From positions 1 through 30,511 of IMG/VR virus record IMGVR_UViG_3300023443_000553: 30,511 nt of DNA, one strand, 5' to 3'. The position numbers and the translations under genes were made by a program. Position 1 is the stretch's first letter, and each line of letters begins with the position of its first letter. The notes beneath the pieces were generated by a model. It was not told where the DNA came from. It searched no databases and worked only from the letters and a program-made list of their open reading frames with translations. This stretch comes from a virus. Below, one piece after another: positions 7,148 through 15,144 of this stretch.

Positions 7148-7409
7148 TAATTCAGCTATAACAGCCGAAAGAATAGCCCGTAATCTACCAGTAAAAAATC
7201 TCAGGGTTTGCAGGGCAGACTCAGCAAACGGTGAAGTCTATTATGCTTATGGACGCGGAATTAATGAAAAACATCAGAAATGCTGGCATGGTGTCTGGTT
7301 TTCAGATGCAATGGGTGGCATAGGACAGACTATGGAATTCCACAAAAACGCCAAGGAAAAAGCTATTCGTCAATCATTATATGATCATGCTGTTGTGAGT
7401 TTGCTGTGA
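7140..7409 (+). CDS. Conserved-looking small phage protein, unknown function
   Basis: An 89-aa protein wedged between terminase and portal, overlapping terL by 8 nt and the portal gene by GTGA at 7406. It starts with an acidic and helical stretch, then has YYAYGRGINEKHQKCWHGVWF in its middle, written here as YYAYGRG and KCWHGVWF. No domain is recognised. The tight overlap on both sides makes it very likely to be translated; it may be a head-assembly accessory protein, but this is only inferred from position. Confidence 0.65.
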   Translation: MDDNSAITAERIARNLPVKNLRVCRADSANGEVYYAYGRGINEKHQKCWHGVWFSDAMGGIGQTMEFHKNAKEKAIRQSLYDHAVVSLL

Positions 7410-9187
7410 CAGAAATCAGAAAAAGAAAATTCCGCAAAGAACACTGGGATGCGGCAGCTAAATTTGTCAACGATGAATTTAATCGCCGTCTGGAAAACAG
7501 AAGGAATCGCGAGAGAATATGGGATGAAATAGATAGACAGATAGAAATGAAACCCCTACCTCTAAAAGAAACTGACAGAAAAGATAAAGATAAAAACTGG
7601 TTTCCCAACACAGAATTACCACTTCAGGCCACGGCACTGGAAGTCTTGCAGGCAGATTCCCGGAGGCTGACTTTTCCAAGAAACAGGGAATGGTTTAAAC
7701 CGCATTCAGAGGTTTCTGATGAATATCTTAAAAAGTGGCAAGCCCGCCGTGAAGCAGAATCTATTATAGGATCAAAACCGATACCAATGAAAATGGATCA
7801 GGAGACGGCTGATATAATTGTCAAGGCGACTCTCGATCACTATCACGGATTGTTTAATTTTCGAGATGCCATAGATTATCTGGATGTTGAAGCCATAAAG
7901 TACGGCACCTATTCTGGCAGGGTCATGAAAATGGACAGGCCAAGGTTTGAAAATTCATTTCACGGAATAATAGCTTCCAAATTGTCTGGTCCGGCAGTCG
8001 TGCCTGTTACCATAAGGCACTATTTTCCTGATGATTCGGCACAATCTGTGATGATGGAGGGTATGTCTTTGAGCCCAGCCGGTATTAGAAGGTTTTTCCA
8101 ACGTGCCGATGATATAAAAATCGCCGCCTCCAAGGGTGATGGATGGTTAAAAAGCAATGTTATAAATTTGGATATTAAAAAGCCGGAAAATCCGGTAACC
8201 ATGCTTGAATATGAAGGCGATCTGATTATTCCGCAATCACGGGAATCAATTTTTCTGCCTAATGTTGTTGTCACCGTTGCAGTTTCTGACGGAGGTCCAA
8301 AGGTTGTAAGGTTTAGGGAAATAAAAGATAATCGGAGAACTTATTTTTCCGGGGTTTATGAAAAAGAATCTCTAAGTACTCCTTACGGGTCTTCTCCTTT
8401 GATGAAAGGCCAACCATTACAGGAAATGGCCTCGCTTATGTTTAATTCTCTAGGTGCTGCCGCTGCTCTATCGGCACAGCCACCGGCTTTATGGGATGCG
8501 TCAGAACCAAAATTAATAGCAAATCAAGGTCCGTCTCTTTATCCAGGTGCGAAAATGGCTGTTGATGATCCAACGAAAGCAATTAATGTTATACGCGAAT
8601 GGAATATTGTTGATATTTCAAATGCACTTGCCGCAATTCTTAAACAATATGAGGATTTAACTGGTATCACGGCTCCGCGCAGAGGCGCACAAACAAAATC
8701 ACACACCACCGCCTTTGCAGTTGATGTGGAAAATACCCGTGGACTGGTTCGCACAGACGACTATATTCAAAACAAAGAACGTATGTTAAGTTCTGTTCTT
8801 GCAATCGAATATGAAATCGCGCGTAAATCTCTGTCAAATACAGCTATTTTTATTGGCGGCGGTGGTTTAGACGGATATATAAAATTATCCACCGCTGATT
8901 TACCTGAAAATGTTTCATTCGATGTTGTGGGATCAAGTGGTCCTGCAACGGAGAGGGAAGCAGAACAACAAAAACTTCAACGTCTGATGGCCGCCGCGCA
9001 GCTAAGTGCACAATCACAGCAACAGGGCGGCCCAGTGTTGAATTTTGAAGAAGCCATGAGAGAAATATTAGGAGATTCATTTGTCAACGTTGAACGATTT
9101 ATCACCCAACCTGAAAGTGTACCTGGCCCAACTCAGGGGAACGGAACAATTCAGGGAGCTAATGGCGTCCCTCAGGGACCTGGATGA
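7406..9187 (+). CDS. Portal protein (head-to-tail connector)
   Basis: A 593-aa protein directly after terL and before the scaffold and capsid genes, the standard portal position. The size is typical of podovirus portals. The N-terminus is basic and helical, followed by WFPNTELPLQAT, a long mixed alpha/beta middle, and a helical crown-like region (QKERMLSSVLAIEYEIA-type segment). A Gln/Ser/Gly-rich C-terminal tail follows. The portal forms the dodecameric ring through which DNA is packaged and ejected and to which terminase docks. It starts at GTG 7406 in a GTGA overlap. Assignment rests on position, length and general sequence character, because no short diagnostic motif exists. Confidence 0.82.
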   Translation: MTEIRKRKFRKEHWDAAAKFVNDEFNRRLENRRNRERIWDEIDRQIEMKPLPLKETDRKDKDKNWFPNTELPLQATALEVLQADSRRLTFPRNREWFKPHSEVSDEYLKKWQARREAESIIGSKPIPMKMDQETADIIVKATLDHYHGLFNFRDAIDYLDVEAIKYGTYSGRVMKMDRPRFENSFHGIIASKLSGPAVVPVTIRHYFPDDSAQSVMMEGMSLSPAGIRRFFQRADDIKIAASKGDGWLKSNVINLDIKKPENPVTMLEYEGDLIIPQSRESIFLPNVVVTVAVSDGGPKVVRFREIKDNRRTYFSGVYEKESLSTPYGSSPLMKGQPLQEMASLMFNSLGAAAALSAQPPALWDASEPKLIANQGPSLYPGAKMAVDDPTKAINVIREWNIVDISNALAAILKQYEDLTGITAPRRGAQTKSHTTAFAVDVENTRGLVRTDDYIQNKERMLSSVLAIEYEIARKSLSNTAIFIGGGGLDGYIKLSTADLPENVSFDVVGSSGPATEREAEQQKLQRLMAAAQLSAQSQQQGGPVLNFEEAMREILGDSFVNVERFITQPESVPGPTQGNGTIQGANGVPQGPG

Positions 9188-9305
9188 ATTTAAAATCAAA
9201 CCGTGGCGCAGCGGTTTGACTTCTGAAGATTGGGCTAAAGCGTCCGGGTCTCAGAAGGGTGTATTGCGTATCATTGAAATATTAACCGGAGAAAACCGTG
9301 ACTGA
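9081..9305 (+). CDS. Small phage protein between portal and scaffold
   Basis: A 74-aa protein with LRGTEQFRELMASLRDLDEF, then a proline-and-tryptophan segment (KIKPWRSG) and W-A-K-A-S-G-x-x-x-G-x-L-x-I-I-E at the end. Short proteins of this layout are common just after portal genes in podovirus-like genomes (recollection, no symbol). A TTG at 9081 is preceded by AGGAG at about 9070-9074 and gives a 107-nt overlap with the portal. The ATG at 9162 would cut off the conserved-looking first helix and is placed badly relative to its GGGAG. The stop overlaps the scaffold gene start. Confidence 0.65.
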   Translation: MSTLNDLSPNLKVYLAQLRGTEQFRELMASLRDLDEFKIKPWRSGLTSEDWAKASGSQKGVLRIIEILTGENRD

Positions 9306-9882
9306 AGAATCTGCAAAAACCGGGGACAAAGCTCCTCAAGAAAAAACCCTTGACGAACTTTTGACCGATTTTGAAGACCCCAAACCAGAAGGGCAAACGC
9401 CCGAAGCCAAACCAAAGCCCGACGAGGGAAAGCTTGATAAAGTTGTTAATTGGATGGAATCACAACAACAGGAACAAGTCAGCAAAGCATTTGAAGATGG
9501 AATTGCCGACGCTATTAAAAACCTGAAGTGTGATGAAATCAAAGCTTCTGATCGTGCAATAAAAGGTATGCTTTATACATTAGCCGAAGATAACCCTAAA
9601 TTTGAAAAAGCTTTTCAAAGCCGCCGTACTAATCCGGCAGCATGGGAACGGTCCCTTGAATGGGCCAAGGCAGAAATGATTAAAGAATATCCTGCATCTA
9701 CCGATAAGCTCGTTGAGAATATTGAGGCGGCTAAAGCCAGTGCTTCTTCACAGACAAAAACAGAAACGAAAAAATTGGATAATGAATTCTGGAATTCACT
9801 TAGTGATGTTCAGTTTCGTGTTGCCAAGTCAGCTTTAGCGGCAGGCAAAGATCCTAAAATTGCCGTTTCTAAACGAGAGTAA
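9298..9882 (+). CDS. Putative scaffolding protein
   Basis: A 194-aa protein starting at GTG 9298. It is highly charged, with an acidic, Pro- and Lys-rich disordered N-terminus (residues 1-45), then predicted helices (LDKVVNWMESQQQEQVSKAF and onward) and a basic C-terminus (KIAVSKRE). Position immediately before the major capsid gene, charge pattern and helical content are those of phage scaffolding proteins. These direct procapsid assembly and are removed or ejected before maturation, with the basic C-terminal end binding capsid protein. No protease motif is visible. The family is not recognisable by sequence. Confidence 0.7.
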   Translation: MTEESAKTGDKAPQEKTLDELLTDFEDPKPEGQTPEAKPKPDEGKLDKVVNWMESQQQEQVSKAFEDGIADAIKNLKCDEIKASDRAIKGMLYTLAEDNPKFEKAFQSRRTNPAAWERSLEWAKAEMIKEYPASTDKLVENIEAAKASASSQTKTETKKLDNEFWNSLSDVQFRVAKSALAAGKDPKIAVSKRE

Positions 9883-9887
9883 AACAA

Positions 9888-10961
9888 ATGTTAACCACAA
9901 CCACAGAAATAGCGGGTCCAGTCAATGTGGTGTTTCAGCAGACGCTTCTTAGGAATACGAAAGCCAGAGCACCATATTTTGTTGGATCTACTCCCGGTGA
10001 AATTTCCGAACATGCCGGGACGTTCACTGCAAAATGGCGTCGGATTGAAAACTTGACGCCTGTAACCACTCCACTTGCGGAATTGACAGGTTCACTTGCC
10101 CTGCCAACCCGTGAAGGGGTCCGTCCAACCGTTAATGATCTGACAGCGGTCGTCCAGAAATATGGTAATTTTATCATCTTGAATGAAGAAGTTGATCTGA
10201 TCAATTTCACTTCTCAGATGGATAAATTGATTGAAATTCTTGGCATCAATGCCGGTCGGTCACTGAATATTCTTCAGAGGGACGAATTGGAAGATAATTC
10301 CATTCAGAACTATGCTGGTGCCGTGGCCACATCTACTGATGTGACTGCAAGCCTGGCTACTGACGGAACTGATATTGATCGTATTGTTAATCTTCTGGAT
10401 GAAGCGTCTGCTGTACGGTTTACGCCTATGACCACAGGATCGACCAACATCAATACCACGCCTATCCTTCCTGCATATCTTGGGATTTGCCATACACATC
10501 TGAAACCGCAAATCCGCAGGATGACAAACTTTACTTCGATGGAACAATACGCCGGACAAGTAGAATTATTTGAAGGTGAATTTGGTATTGCTGGTGATGT
10601 TCGTTGGGTGGAAACCCCTGAAGCGTCCGTTGATCTGAATTCAGGTGGTGCTACTGCAACAGGACTTCGTGGTGCTACCGCAGTTGATCTATACAAATCA
10701 GTTATTTTTGGTATGGATCATCATGGTTCACTTGGTCTTGGTTTTGATCACATCAAGGAAATCTATGTTGCCGGTGACAACCTTCCTGCGGTTCAAGCCA
10801 TTTCCCATGCCAGAGGTTCTTCAGGAGTGGGCGATCCACTGAATGAAGTTTCTACATTAGGCTGGAAATCATGGCATGCGCCCAAAGTGTTGACCAACGC
10901 CACAACGCCGACCGAAGGCGCATGGGGACATACTCTTGTCTCTGGCGCACCAGTACTTTAA
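9888..10961 (+). CDS. Major capsid protein, N4-gp56 family
   Basis: A 357-aa protein of the HK97-fold group known as N4-gp56 family major capsid proteins. Hallmarks are the N-terminal LRNTKARAPYFVGSTP, then EISEHAGTFTAKWRRIENLTP (here KWRRIENLTPVTTPLAELT), the VVQKYGNFIILNEEVDL segment, and the later HTHLKPQIRRM and GSLGLGFDHIKEIYV stretches. Several hundred copies would form the icosahedral shell. It follows the scaffold gene with a 5-nt gap and is followed by a G6/C6 hairpin rather than by an overlapping gene, consistent with the need for high expression. Confidence 0.9.
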   Translation: MLTTTTEIAGPVNVVFQQTLLRNTKARAPYFVGSTPGEISEHAGTFTAKWRRIENLTPVTTPLAELTGSLALPTREGVRPTVNDLTAVVQKYGNFIILNEEVDLINFTSQMDKLIEILGINAGRSLNILQRDELEDNSIQNYAGAVATSTDVTASLATDGTDIDRIVNLLDEASAVRFTPMTTGSTNINTTPILPAYLGICHTHLKPQIRRMTNFTSMEQYAGQVELFEGEFGIAGDVRWVETPEASVDLNSGGATATGLRGATAVDLYKSVIFGMDHHGSLGLGFDHIKEIYVAGDNLPAVQAISHARGSSGVGDPLNEVSTLGWKSWHAPKVLTNATTPTEGAWGHTLVSGAPVL

Positions 10962-10967
10962 CCTAAC

Positions 10968-10986
10968 GGGGGGCTAAATACCCCCC
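10968..10986 (+). terminator. G6/C6 hairpin after the capsid gene
   Basis: A perfect 6-bp G:C stem (GGGGGG 10968-10973, CCCCCC 10981-10986) with a 7-nt loop (CTAAATA) lies 6 nt after the major capsid stop. No T-run follows, so it is not a standard intrinsic terminator. It may act as a partial terminator or an RNA-stability element that sets capsid expression above that of the downstream genes, a common arrangement after phage capsid genes. Function is inferred from structure and position. Confidence 0.45.
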
Positions 10987-11004
10987 TATAACCAAGGAAA
11001 TATT

Positions 11005-11418
11005 ATGGCTGCATTCCAATATTCGGCGGCAGAAGACCAACTTCCCCCATTAGCAAGATTACGACGTGATGACGGTATTAAACTTTTGAAAGCCCATGGC
11101 ATTGAAATCCCTGTTTTTGAACGAAATGGCAAGGTTATACCACCCACCAAAGATCAGATTATGCCAATTCTCGAATTGCAAATGTCTATGGGTACTTTCA
11201 AGAAAGAGCCAAAATTTCCTGAATTTCTATTGCCCGCGGCTGAAAGAGCCAAACTGAAGAGGAAACATTGTGAAACCTACCAGATTAAAAATCGTGGTCC
11301 CAGGGGTGGGCGATGGTGTATCATGGAAGGCGATAACATTATTCTGAAAGATTACACGACTGAAAAAGCTGCGAAGGAGGCTATGACTAATGGCGTTCAC
11401 CTTTCTACAAGCTGTTAA
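11005..11418 (+). CDS. Hypothetical protein downstream of capsid
   Basis: A 137-aa protein with a good AAGGA site before ATG 11005. The first part (LPPLARLRRDDGIKLLKAHG) is helical and basic; the middle has IPPTKDQIMPILELQMSM, and the end has RGPRGGRWCIMEGDNIILKD. No family is recognised. Position after the capsid gene and before the head-tail adaptor suggests a head-completion or decoration protein (inference only). Its 3' end overlaps the next gene by 29 nt. Confidence 0.65.
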   Translation: MAAFQYSAAEDQLPPLARLRRDDGIKLLKAHGIEIPVFERNGKVIPPTKDQIMPILELQMSMGTFKKEPKFPEFLLPAAERAKLKRKHCETYQIKNRGPRGGRWCIMEGDNIILKDYTTEKAAKEAMTNGVHLSTSC

Positions 11419-12064
11419 CAAGACTCTTAAACGTGTAGGAGTTATTCACGGTGACGCCGGTGAACTGACAGATTTTGTTGATACTGCGCGTCAACAGAAT
11501 ATTGATGTAGCTAAAGATGTCTGGAATGAAATCATTCATGAATTGTTTACACTGGAATTATTTTCAAGAGGTGTTAGAGAAGGCCAGTTTGTTCTGGTTA
11601 CTGATGTGCGCGAATATGATCTTGAATCTGACTTTGAGGGAATGGCTGCCGATATTATTCGTAATGAAAGCGAAACACGGATTTTAACGCCGTACCCTGG
11701 CGGGTATGTTCAGTTGTGGAGTGACCAGCCAGACCCGTCTGACTTTGAAGGCCAGCCTCTTCATTGGGCTATTAATCCTACATCTAATATGATCCGTGTC
11801 GATGTAACTCCACAATCTTCAGAAAGCGGTGATATATATAAATATCTATATATGAAACGGATTTTTCTTTCTGCCATTGGAGATATTTTTCCTTTTTCTG
11901 ATACTGTAGTCGATTCCCTCGTTCCGGCAACGGCACAGATTTGGACCCGAGATAGAAAAGGTAGAAAATTCTTTGACAGACAAATTTTCCGGGCTTCTTT
12001 TAACAGAGCAGTATTTTATTTGACCCAGTCCCGGCCCAGAAAAGAATACGGTCGCCATGCCTAA
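11390..12064 (+). CDS. Putative head-to-tail adaptor / tail tubular A-like protein
   Basis: A 224-aa protein starting with AFTFLQAVNKTLKRVGVIHG, followed by helices (ARQQNIDVAKDVWNEIIHEL) and a beta-rich centre (YDLESDFEGM; YVQLWSDQPDP; GQPLHWAI). This layout, a helical bundle followed by beta strands in a protein of about 200-230 aa just after the capsid, matches adaptor proteins of the T7 gp11 and P22 gp4 type that bind the portal and start the short tail. Individual residues do not prove the family. It overlaps the next gene by 8 nt. Confidence 0.68.
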   Translation: MAFTFLQAVNKTLKRVGVIHGDAGELTDFVDTARQQNIDVAKDVWNEIIHELFTLELFSRGVREGQFVLVTDVREYDLESDFEGMAADIIRNESETRILTPYPGGYVQLWSDQPDPSDFEGQPLHWAINPTSNMIRVDVTPQSSESGDIYKYLYMKRIFLSAIGDIFPFSDTVVDSLVPATAQIWTRDRKGRKFFDRQIFRASFNRAVFYLTQSRPRKEYGRHA

Positions 12065-13619
12065 ATTAACTTTTGGAGGTGGTCGCAATCTACAGGCTCG
12101 GGTAGTTGATATTGATCCTTCTGAATGCACTGACGGTGAAAACTTTGATTTGTCATTGGCGGATTCTGGATGGAACCGAAGGAAAAGTTTTTCTCTTGTC
12201 GGAACTGCAACAAATGCTGCGGAAATACGTGGTTTCGCCCAACTCGTGTCTGAGGATGGCACTATTTCCACTCTGATACAGGCAGGCAATACTGTTTATA
12301 GTTGGGATGGAACAACTAACTTTACATCTGTGGGGACCGTTAATAGTTCCTCTCGCCTACGAGGCCACTGGCGAACACAGAATTTTGAACTTGATGGCTA
12401 TGTGATTATCACTGATCTTGAAAAACTATCTCCGGTAAAAAAATGGACAGGAAGTTCTTTCGTTGATCTTGATCATAATCTGGTTGGTGAATTTAGAGCA
12501 AAATATTGTTTTATAGATAATGAAAGAGCGCTTTTTGGCAATTGTTTCAATATTGTTGATTTAAAACATTTGATAGTCGGTTCAAAAAGAGGTGATCCTG
12601 AAAATCTATCTGTGTCAGACAGGCCGTCAACTGCATTATCGCAAGAAGATCCGTTTTTCATTCCCATGCAGGATTTTCGTGGCATCAATGGGTTAACGGA
12701 TGGTTTCGGTATTATTATTATTTCAACCGAACACGGAAGATTATGGAAACTTTCTGGAACAAGTTCAAAAGATTTTGCAATAGATAATCTATTTACAGGG
12801 TCTGCGGCGGCAGGACCGGAAGCAATAACTAATGTTGGCAACGACGTTATATTTGGCAGGGTCGGTGTTATAGAATCACTTAGCGGCGTGGATAGGTTCG
12901 GTGATGTTGAGGCAGATGATTTATCGCTCTGGATTAAACCTGAAGCAGAAAATGTAAAAAATTGGCGGATTGTTTATGATCCAAGGACACAAAGAATTTT
13001 ATGTTTTCCTGATGGGGAATCGTTTGTCCATGTTTTACATAAATCTTTATTGGCGACTGAATTAAGTCCGTGGTCGAAATGGACAACCACACATGCTCTG
13101 GCTTTTCAGCCTACATTAATATTTCAGATTAAAAATCCAGTTACCGGTCTTGATGCTGTTTTTATGGGCAATGGATCAGGTAACATTTATTTAATTGATG
13201 GTGCCGATGACCAGGACGGCGGTACGGATGATATTACGTCTTTTCGTATCAGTACTCTTTTCCGGGGGCAAACAGTAAGTGGTGCGGTTTTTGATATTAA
13301 AGGAATGGTTGAATATCCCAAAAACGAAAATACTCATACTCTCGATATAACTTTTCTGCATTCCGGTGAAGAAGTTTTTGATAAATCATTAAGTCTCACA
13401 CTTCCGGCTGAAGATGGTTCAATTTTTTATGGAGGTTCATTTCATTATGGAGACGGCACACCTTATGGATTTAAATTCAAAGATAGACTTTATCGGCAAA
13501 CCTTTGATGACGGAGGACTCGGAAACGAACTTCAAATCAAAACCTCAATCACAGGAAGTACCAATTTCCGAATTGACGAAATCAGCTTCACAGGAGAAGA
13601 AGAAGACCAAGAACCATAG
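12057..13619 (+). CDS. Putative beta-propeller tail (nozzle/hub) protein
   Basis: A 520-aa protein with repeated strand-turn-strand units typical of a beta-propeller: for example LIQAGNTVYSWDGTTNFTSV, YVIITDLEKLSPVKKW, IISTEHGRLWKLSG and FMGNGSGNIYLIDG. An N-terminal LTFGGGRNLQAR and a C-terminal beta-sandwich-like region follow the same plan as podovirus tail tube and nozzle proteins of the T7 gp12/P22 gp10 type, which form the distal part of the stubby tail. It lies immediately after the adaptor gene. No enzymatic motif is seen. Confidence 0.68.
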   Translation: MPKLTFGGGRNLQARVVDIDPSECTDGENFDLSLADSGWNRRKSFSLVGTATNAAEIRGFAQLVSEDGTISTLIQAGNTVYSWDGTTNFTSVGTVNSSSRLRGHWRTQNFELDGYVIITDLEKLSPVKKWTGSSFVDLDHNLVGEFRAKYCFIDNERALFGNCFNIVDLKHLIVGSKRGDPENLSVSDRPSTALSQEDPFFIPMQDFRGINGLTDGFGIIIISTEHGRLWKLSGTSSKDFAIDNLFTGSAAAGPEAITNVGNDVIFGRVGVIESLSGVDRFGDVEADDLSLWIKPEAENVKNWRIVYDPRTQRILCFPDGESFVHVLHKSLLATELSPWSKWTTTHALAFQPTLIFQIKNPVTGLDAVFMGNGSGNIYLIDGADDQDGGTDDITSFRISTLFRGQTVSGAVFDIKGMVEYPKNENTHTLDITFLHSGEEVFDKSLSLTLPAEDGSIFYGGSFHYGDGTPYGFKFKDRLYRQTFDDGGLGNELQIKTSITGSTNFRIDEISFTGEEEDQEP

Positions 13620-14142
13620 ACGTCGTTCTTTATATCGTAAAAGGATTTTGAAACGAGGGGTTGAATTACATCTGTTCGAAGACAAAGATATAAGATGGTT
13701 TTGGCTGGCGTCACAGATGGGCGCTTTTGAAGAACTGGAATTTTCTGATAACCAGGATGAGTTTGTTGAACAAATTTTAAGATTTGTAACAGATATTGTA
13801 TCTCAGGGCGGATTTGTTTATATAATTTCAGCAAGAAGTACTCGTAGGGAAAATAAAAATGAATTGACACCGATAGGAGTGGTAATTGTGAATTTTTATG
13901 AAAATGCTGCATGGCCTCATGTGGTCTGGTTCCCGTGGACAACTGCGAGGAATAAACTTGAAGGTGCAATTTTCTTTATTCAGGAACTGAAAAAACATCT
14001 TCCCATTCTTATTATTGCCAGAGAATCAGACGCACATTTTTTCTCGCATCTTTCACGATATGCTCTGCTTTCAAAAGGGTGTAAAATTAACAAGCATTTT
14101 GGTGATGAGAACGGTGTTTTATTTAGAGGAGTACAAGTGTAA
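13573..14142 (+). CDS. Putative GNAT-like acetyltransferase-fold protein
   Basis: About 189 aa from an in-frame TTG at 13573. The domain starts near KRILKRGVELHLFEDKDIRW and continues with a beta-rich core (GGFVYIISARS; IGVVIVNFYENAAWPHVVWF) and PWTTARNKLEGAIFFIQEL. It resembles GNAT-like proteins found among tail genes of many podovirus genomes, in which the strand ending H-V-x-W-F-P-W-x-x-x-R-N is typical. Catalysis is not shown. The start is truly uncertain: in-frame ATGs at 13414 and 13504 overlap deeply with the upstream gene, and the TTG at 13648 has AAGGA only 2 nt away. Confidence 0.6.
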   Translation: MTKSASQEKKKTKNHRRRSLYRKRILKRGVELHLFEDKDIRWFWLASQMGAFEELEFSDNQDEFVEQILRFVTDIVSQGGFVYIISARSTRRENKNELTPIGVVIVNFYENAAWPHVVWFPWTTARNKLEGAIFFIQELKKHLPILIIARESDAHFFSHLSRYALLSKGCKINKHFGDENGVLFRGVQV

Positions 14143-15134
14143 TGCCCCCACTTTTAGCAGCACTCCCCGCTATAGGAGGAGCCTTGGCAGGAGGAGCCGC
14201 CATTGTAGGCGGAGCTAAAGCACTATTTGGCGGTGGTGGAACCACGGCTGGTAGAATAGGTTCACAGCCCTTTCAAGCTTTTGCACCACCGTTTAGTTCT
14301 ATCAGAACACCGTCATTCAATCTTGCTCTTGGCGGCACACCTACCTTATCAAGAACTGGTTTTGATCCTTCTGCATTAGAGGGTCAACTAGTCAGCGATG
14401 TACAAGGTATACAAAGTCGATTGCGATCAGCGCTGCCAGCGTCAATAGCAAGATCCCGCGCTGGCGTTCAAACAGGATTGTCGCGATCTGAATCACTCAG
14501 GTCTGATATTGCATCATTAAGAGAAGGTCTTGAACCTGGATTTGGCAGATTATCAGAGGAACGGCAACAAGCCATTAGGGACGCCAGAGACGAAGCGGTG
14601 GGTAATTTAAGGGAATCTCTATCCCGCAGACGTGTTTTGGGCTCATCATTTGCCGATGATGCAGTGTCGAGAACAGAACTAGCCTTTGGTCGTGAAGCGG
14701 GTCTTGCTGCGGCCGAAACATTTCAGCAAGAAGCACTCTTACAAGGCAACCTTCTTGCTCTTGATTCGCAAGCTCTGGGCCAACAATCACAACTTCTTGC
14801 TCTTGATATAGGATTAAATGAACAGGAAGCCCGTGTATTCAGTCAGGAAATGGAAGCGTCAAGACTTATTCTTGAAACATTGCAGACAACAATAAATCGG
14901 CAACTTCAGGAACTTGGTATCTCCGGTAATATAGCCAACGGACTAAATGCTATAATTTCCGATGCTCTGAGATCAACTACATTGGCGGAAATTGAAACCG
15001 GCAGAGCCAGAGGTGAAGCTATTGCAAATATTGGTCCAAGTGCTACTGCTTTCAGCAAAAGCCTTGAAGATATTTTAAAACTCTTTGGTGGAAGTTCAGA
15101 TGATAATTCTGGAAGTGGTTCAAGACGTGGATAA
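14142..15134 (+). CDS. Putative internal virion / ejection protein, small
   Basis: A 330-aa protein. The first 35 residues are a Gly/Ala-rich hydrophobic segment (LAALPAIGGALAGGAAIVGG), a feature of podovirus ejection proteins that insert into the host envelope. The rest is Ser/Gln/Glu-rich and strongly helical, with GREAGLAAAETFQQEAL, LALDSQALGQQSQLLALDIG and a Gly/Ser-rich tail. The order of this gene, then a coiled-coil protein, then a 1015-aa protein matches the three internal virion proteins that form a DNA-translocation conduit in T7-like phages. It starts at ATG 14142 overlapping the previous stop, with GAGGAG upstream. Confidence 0.65.
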   Translation: MPPLLAALPAIGGALAGGAAIVGGAKALFGGGGTTAGRIGSQPFQAFAPPFSSIRTPSFNLALGGTPTLSRTGFDPSALEGQLVSDVQGIQSRLRSALPASIARSRAGVQTGLSRSESLRSDIASLREGLEPGFGRLSEERQQAIRDARDEAVGNLRESLSRRRVLGSSFADDAVSRTELAFGREAGLAAAETFQQEALLQGNLLALDSQALGQQSQLLALDIGLNEQEARVFSQEMEASRLILETLQTTINRQLQELGISGNIANGLNAIISDALRSTTLAEIETGRARGEAIANIGPSATAFSKSLEDILKLFGGSSDDNSGSGSRRG

Positions 15135-15144
15135 GGAAAAATAG

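Noticed and set aside
10310-10696. Leftward 128-aa open frame within the capsid gene
   Set aside because: It is antisense to the well-supported capsid protein, has no ribosome site, and has an Arg/Ser/Val composition typical of a shadow frame.
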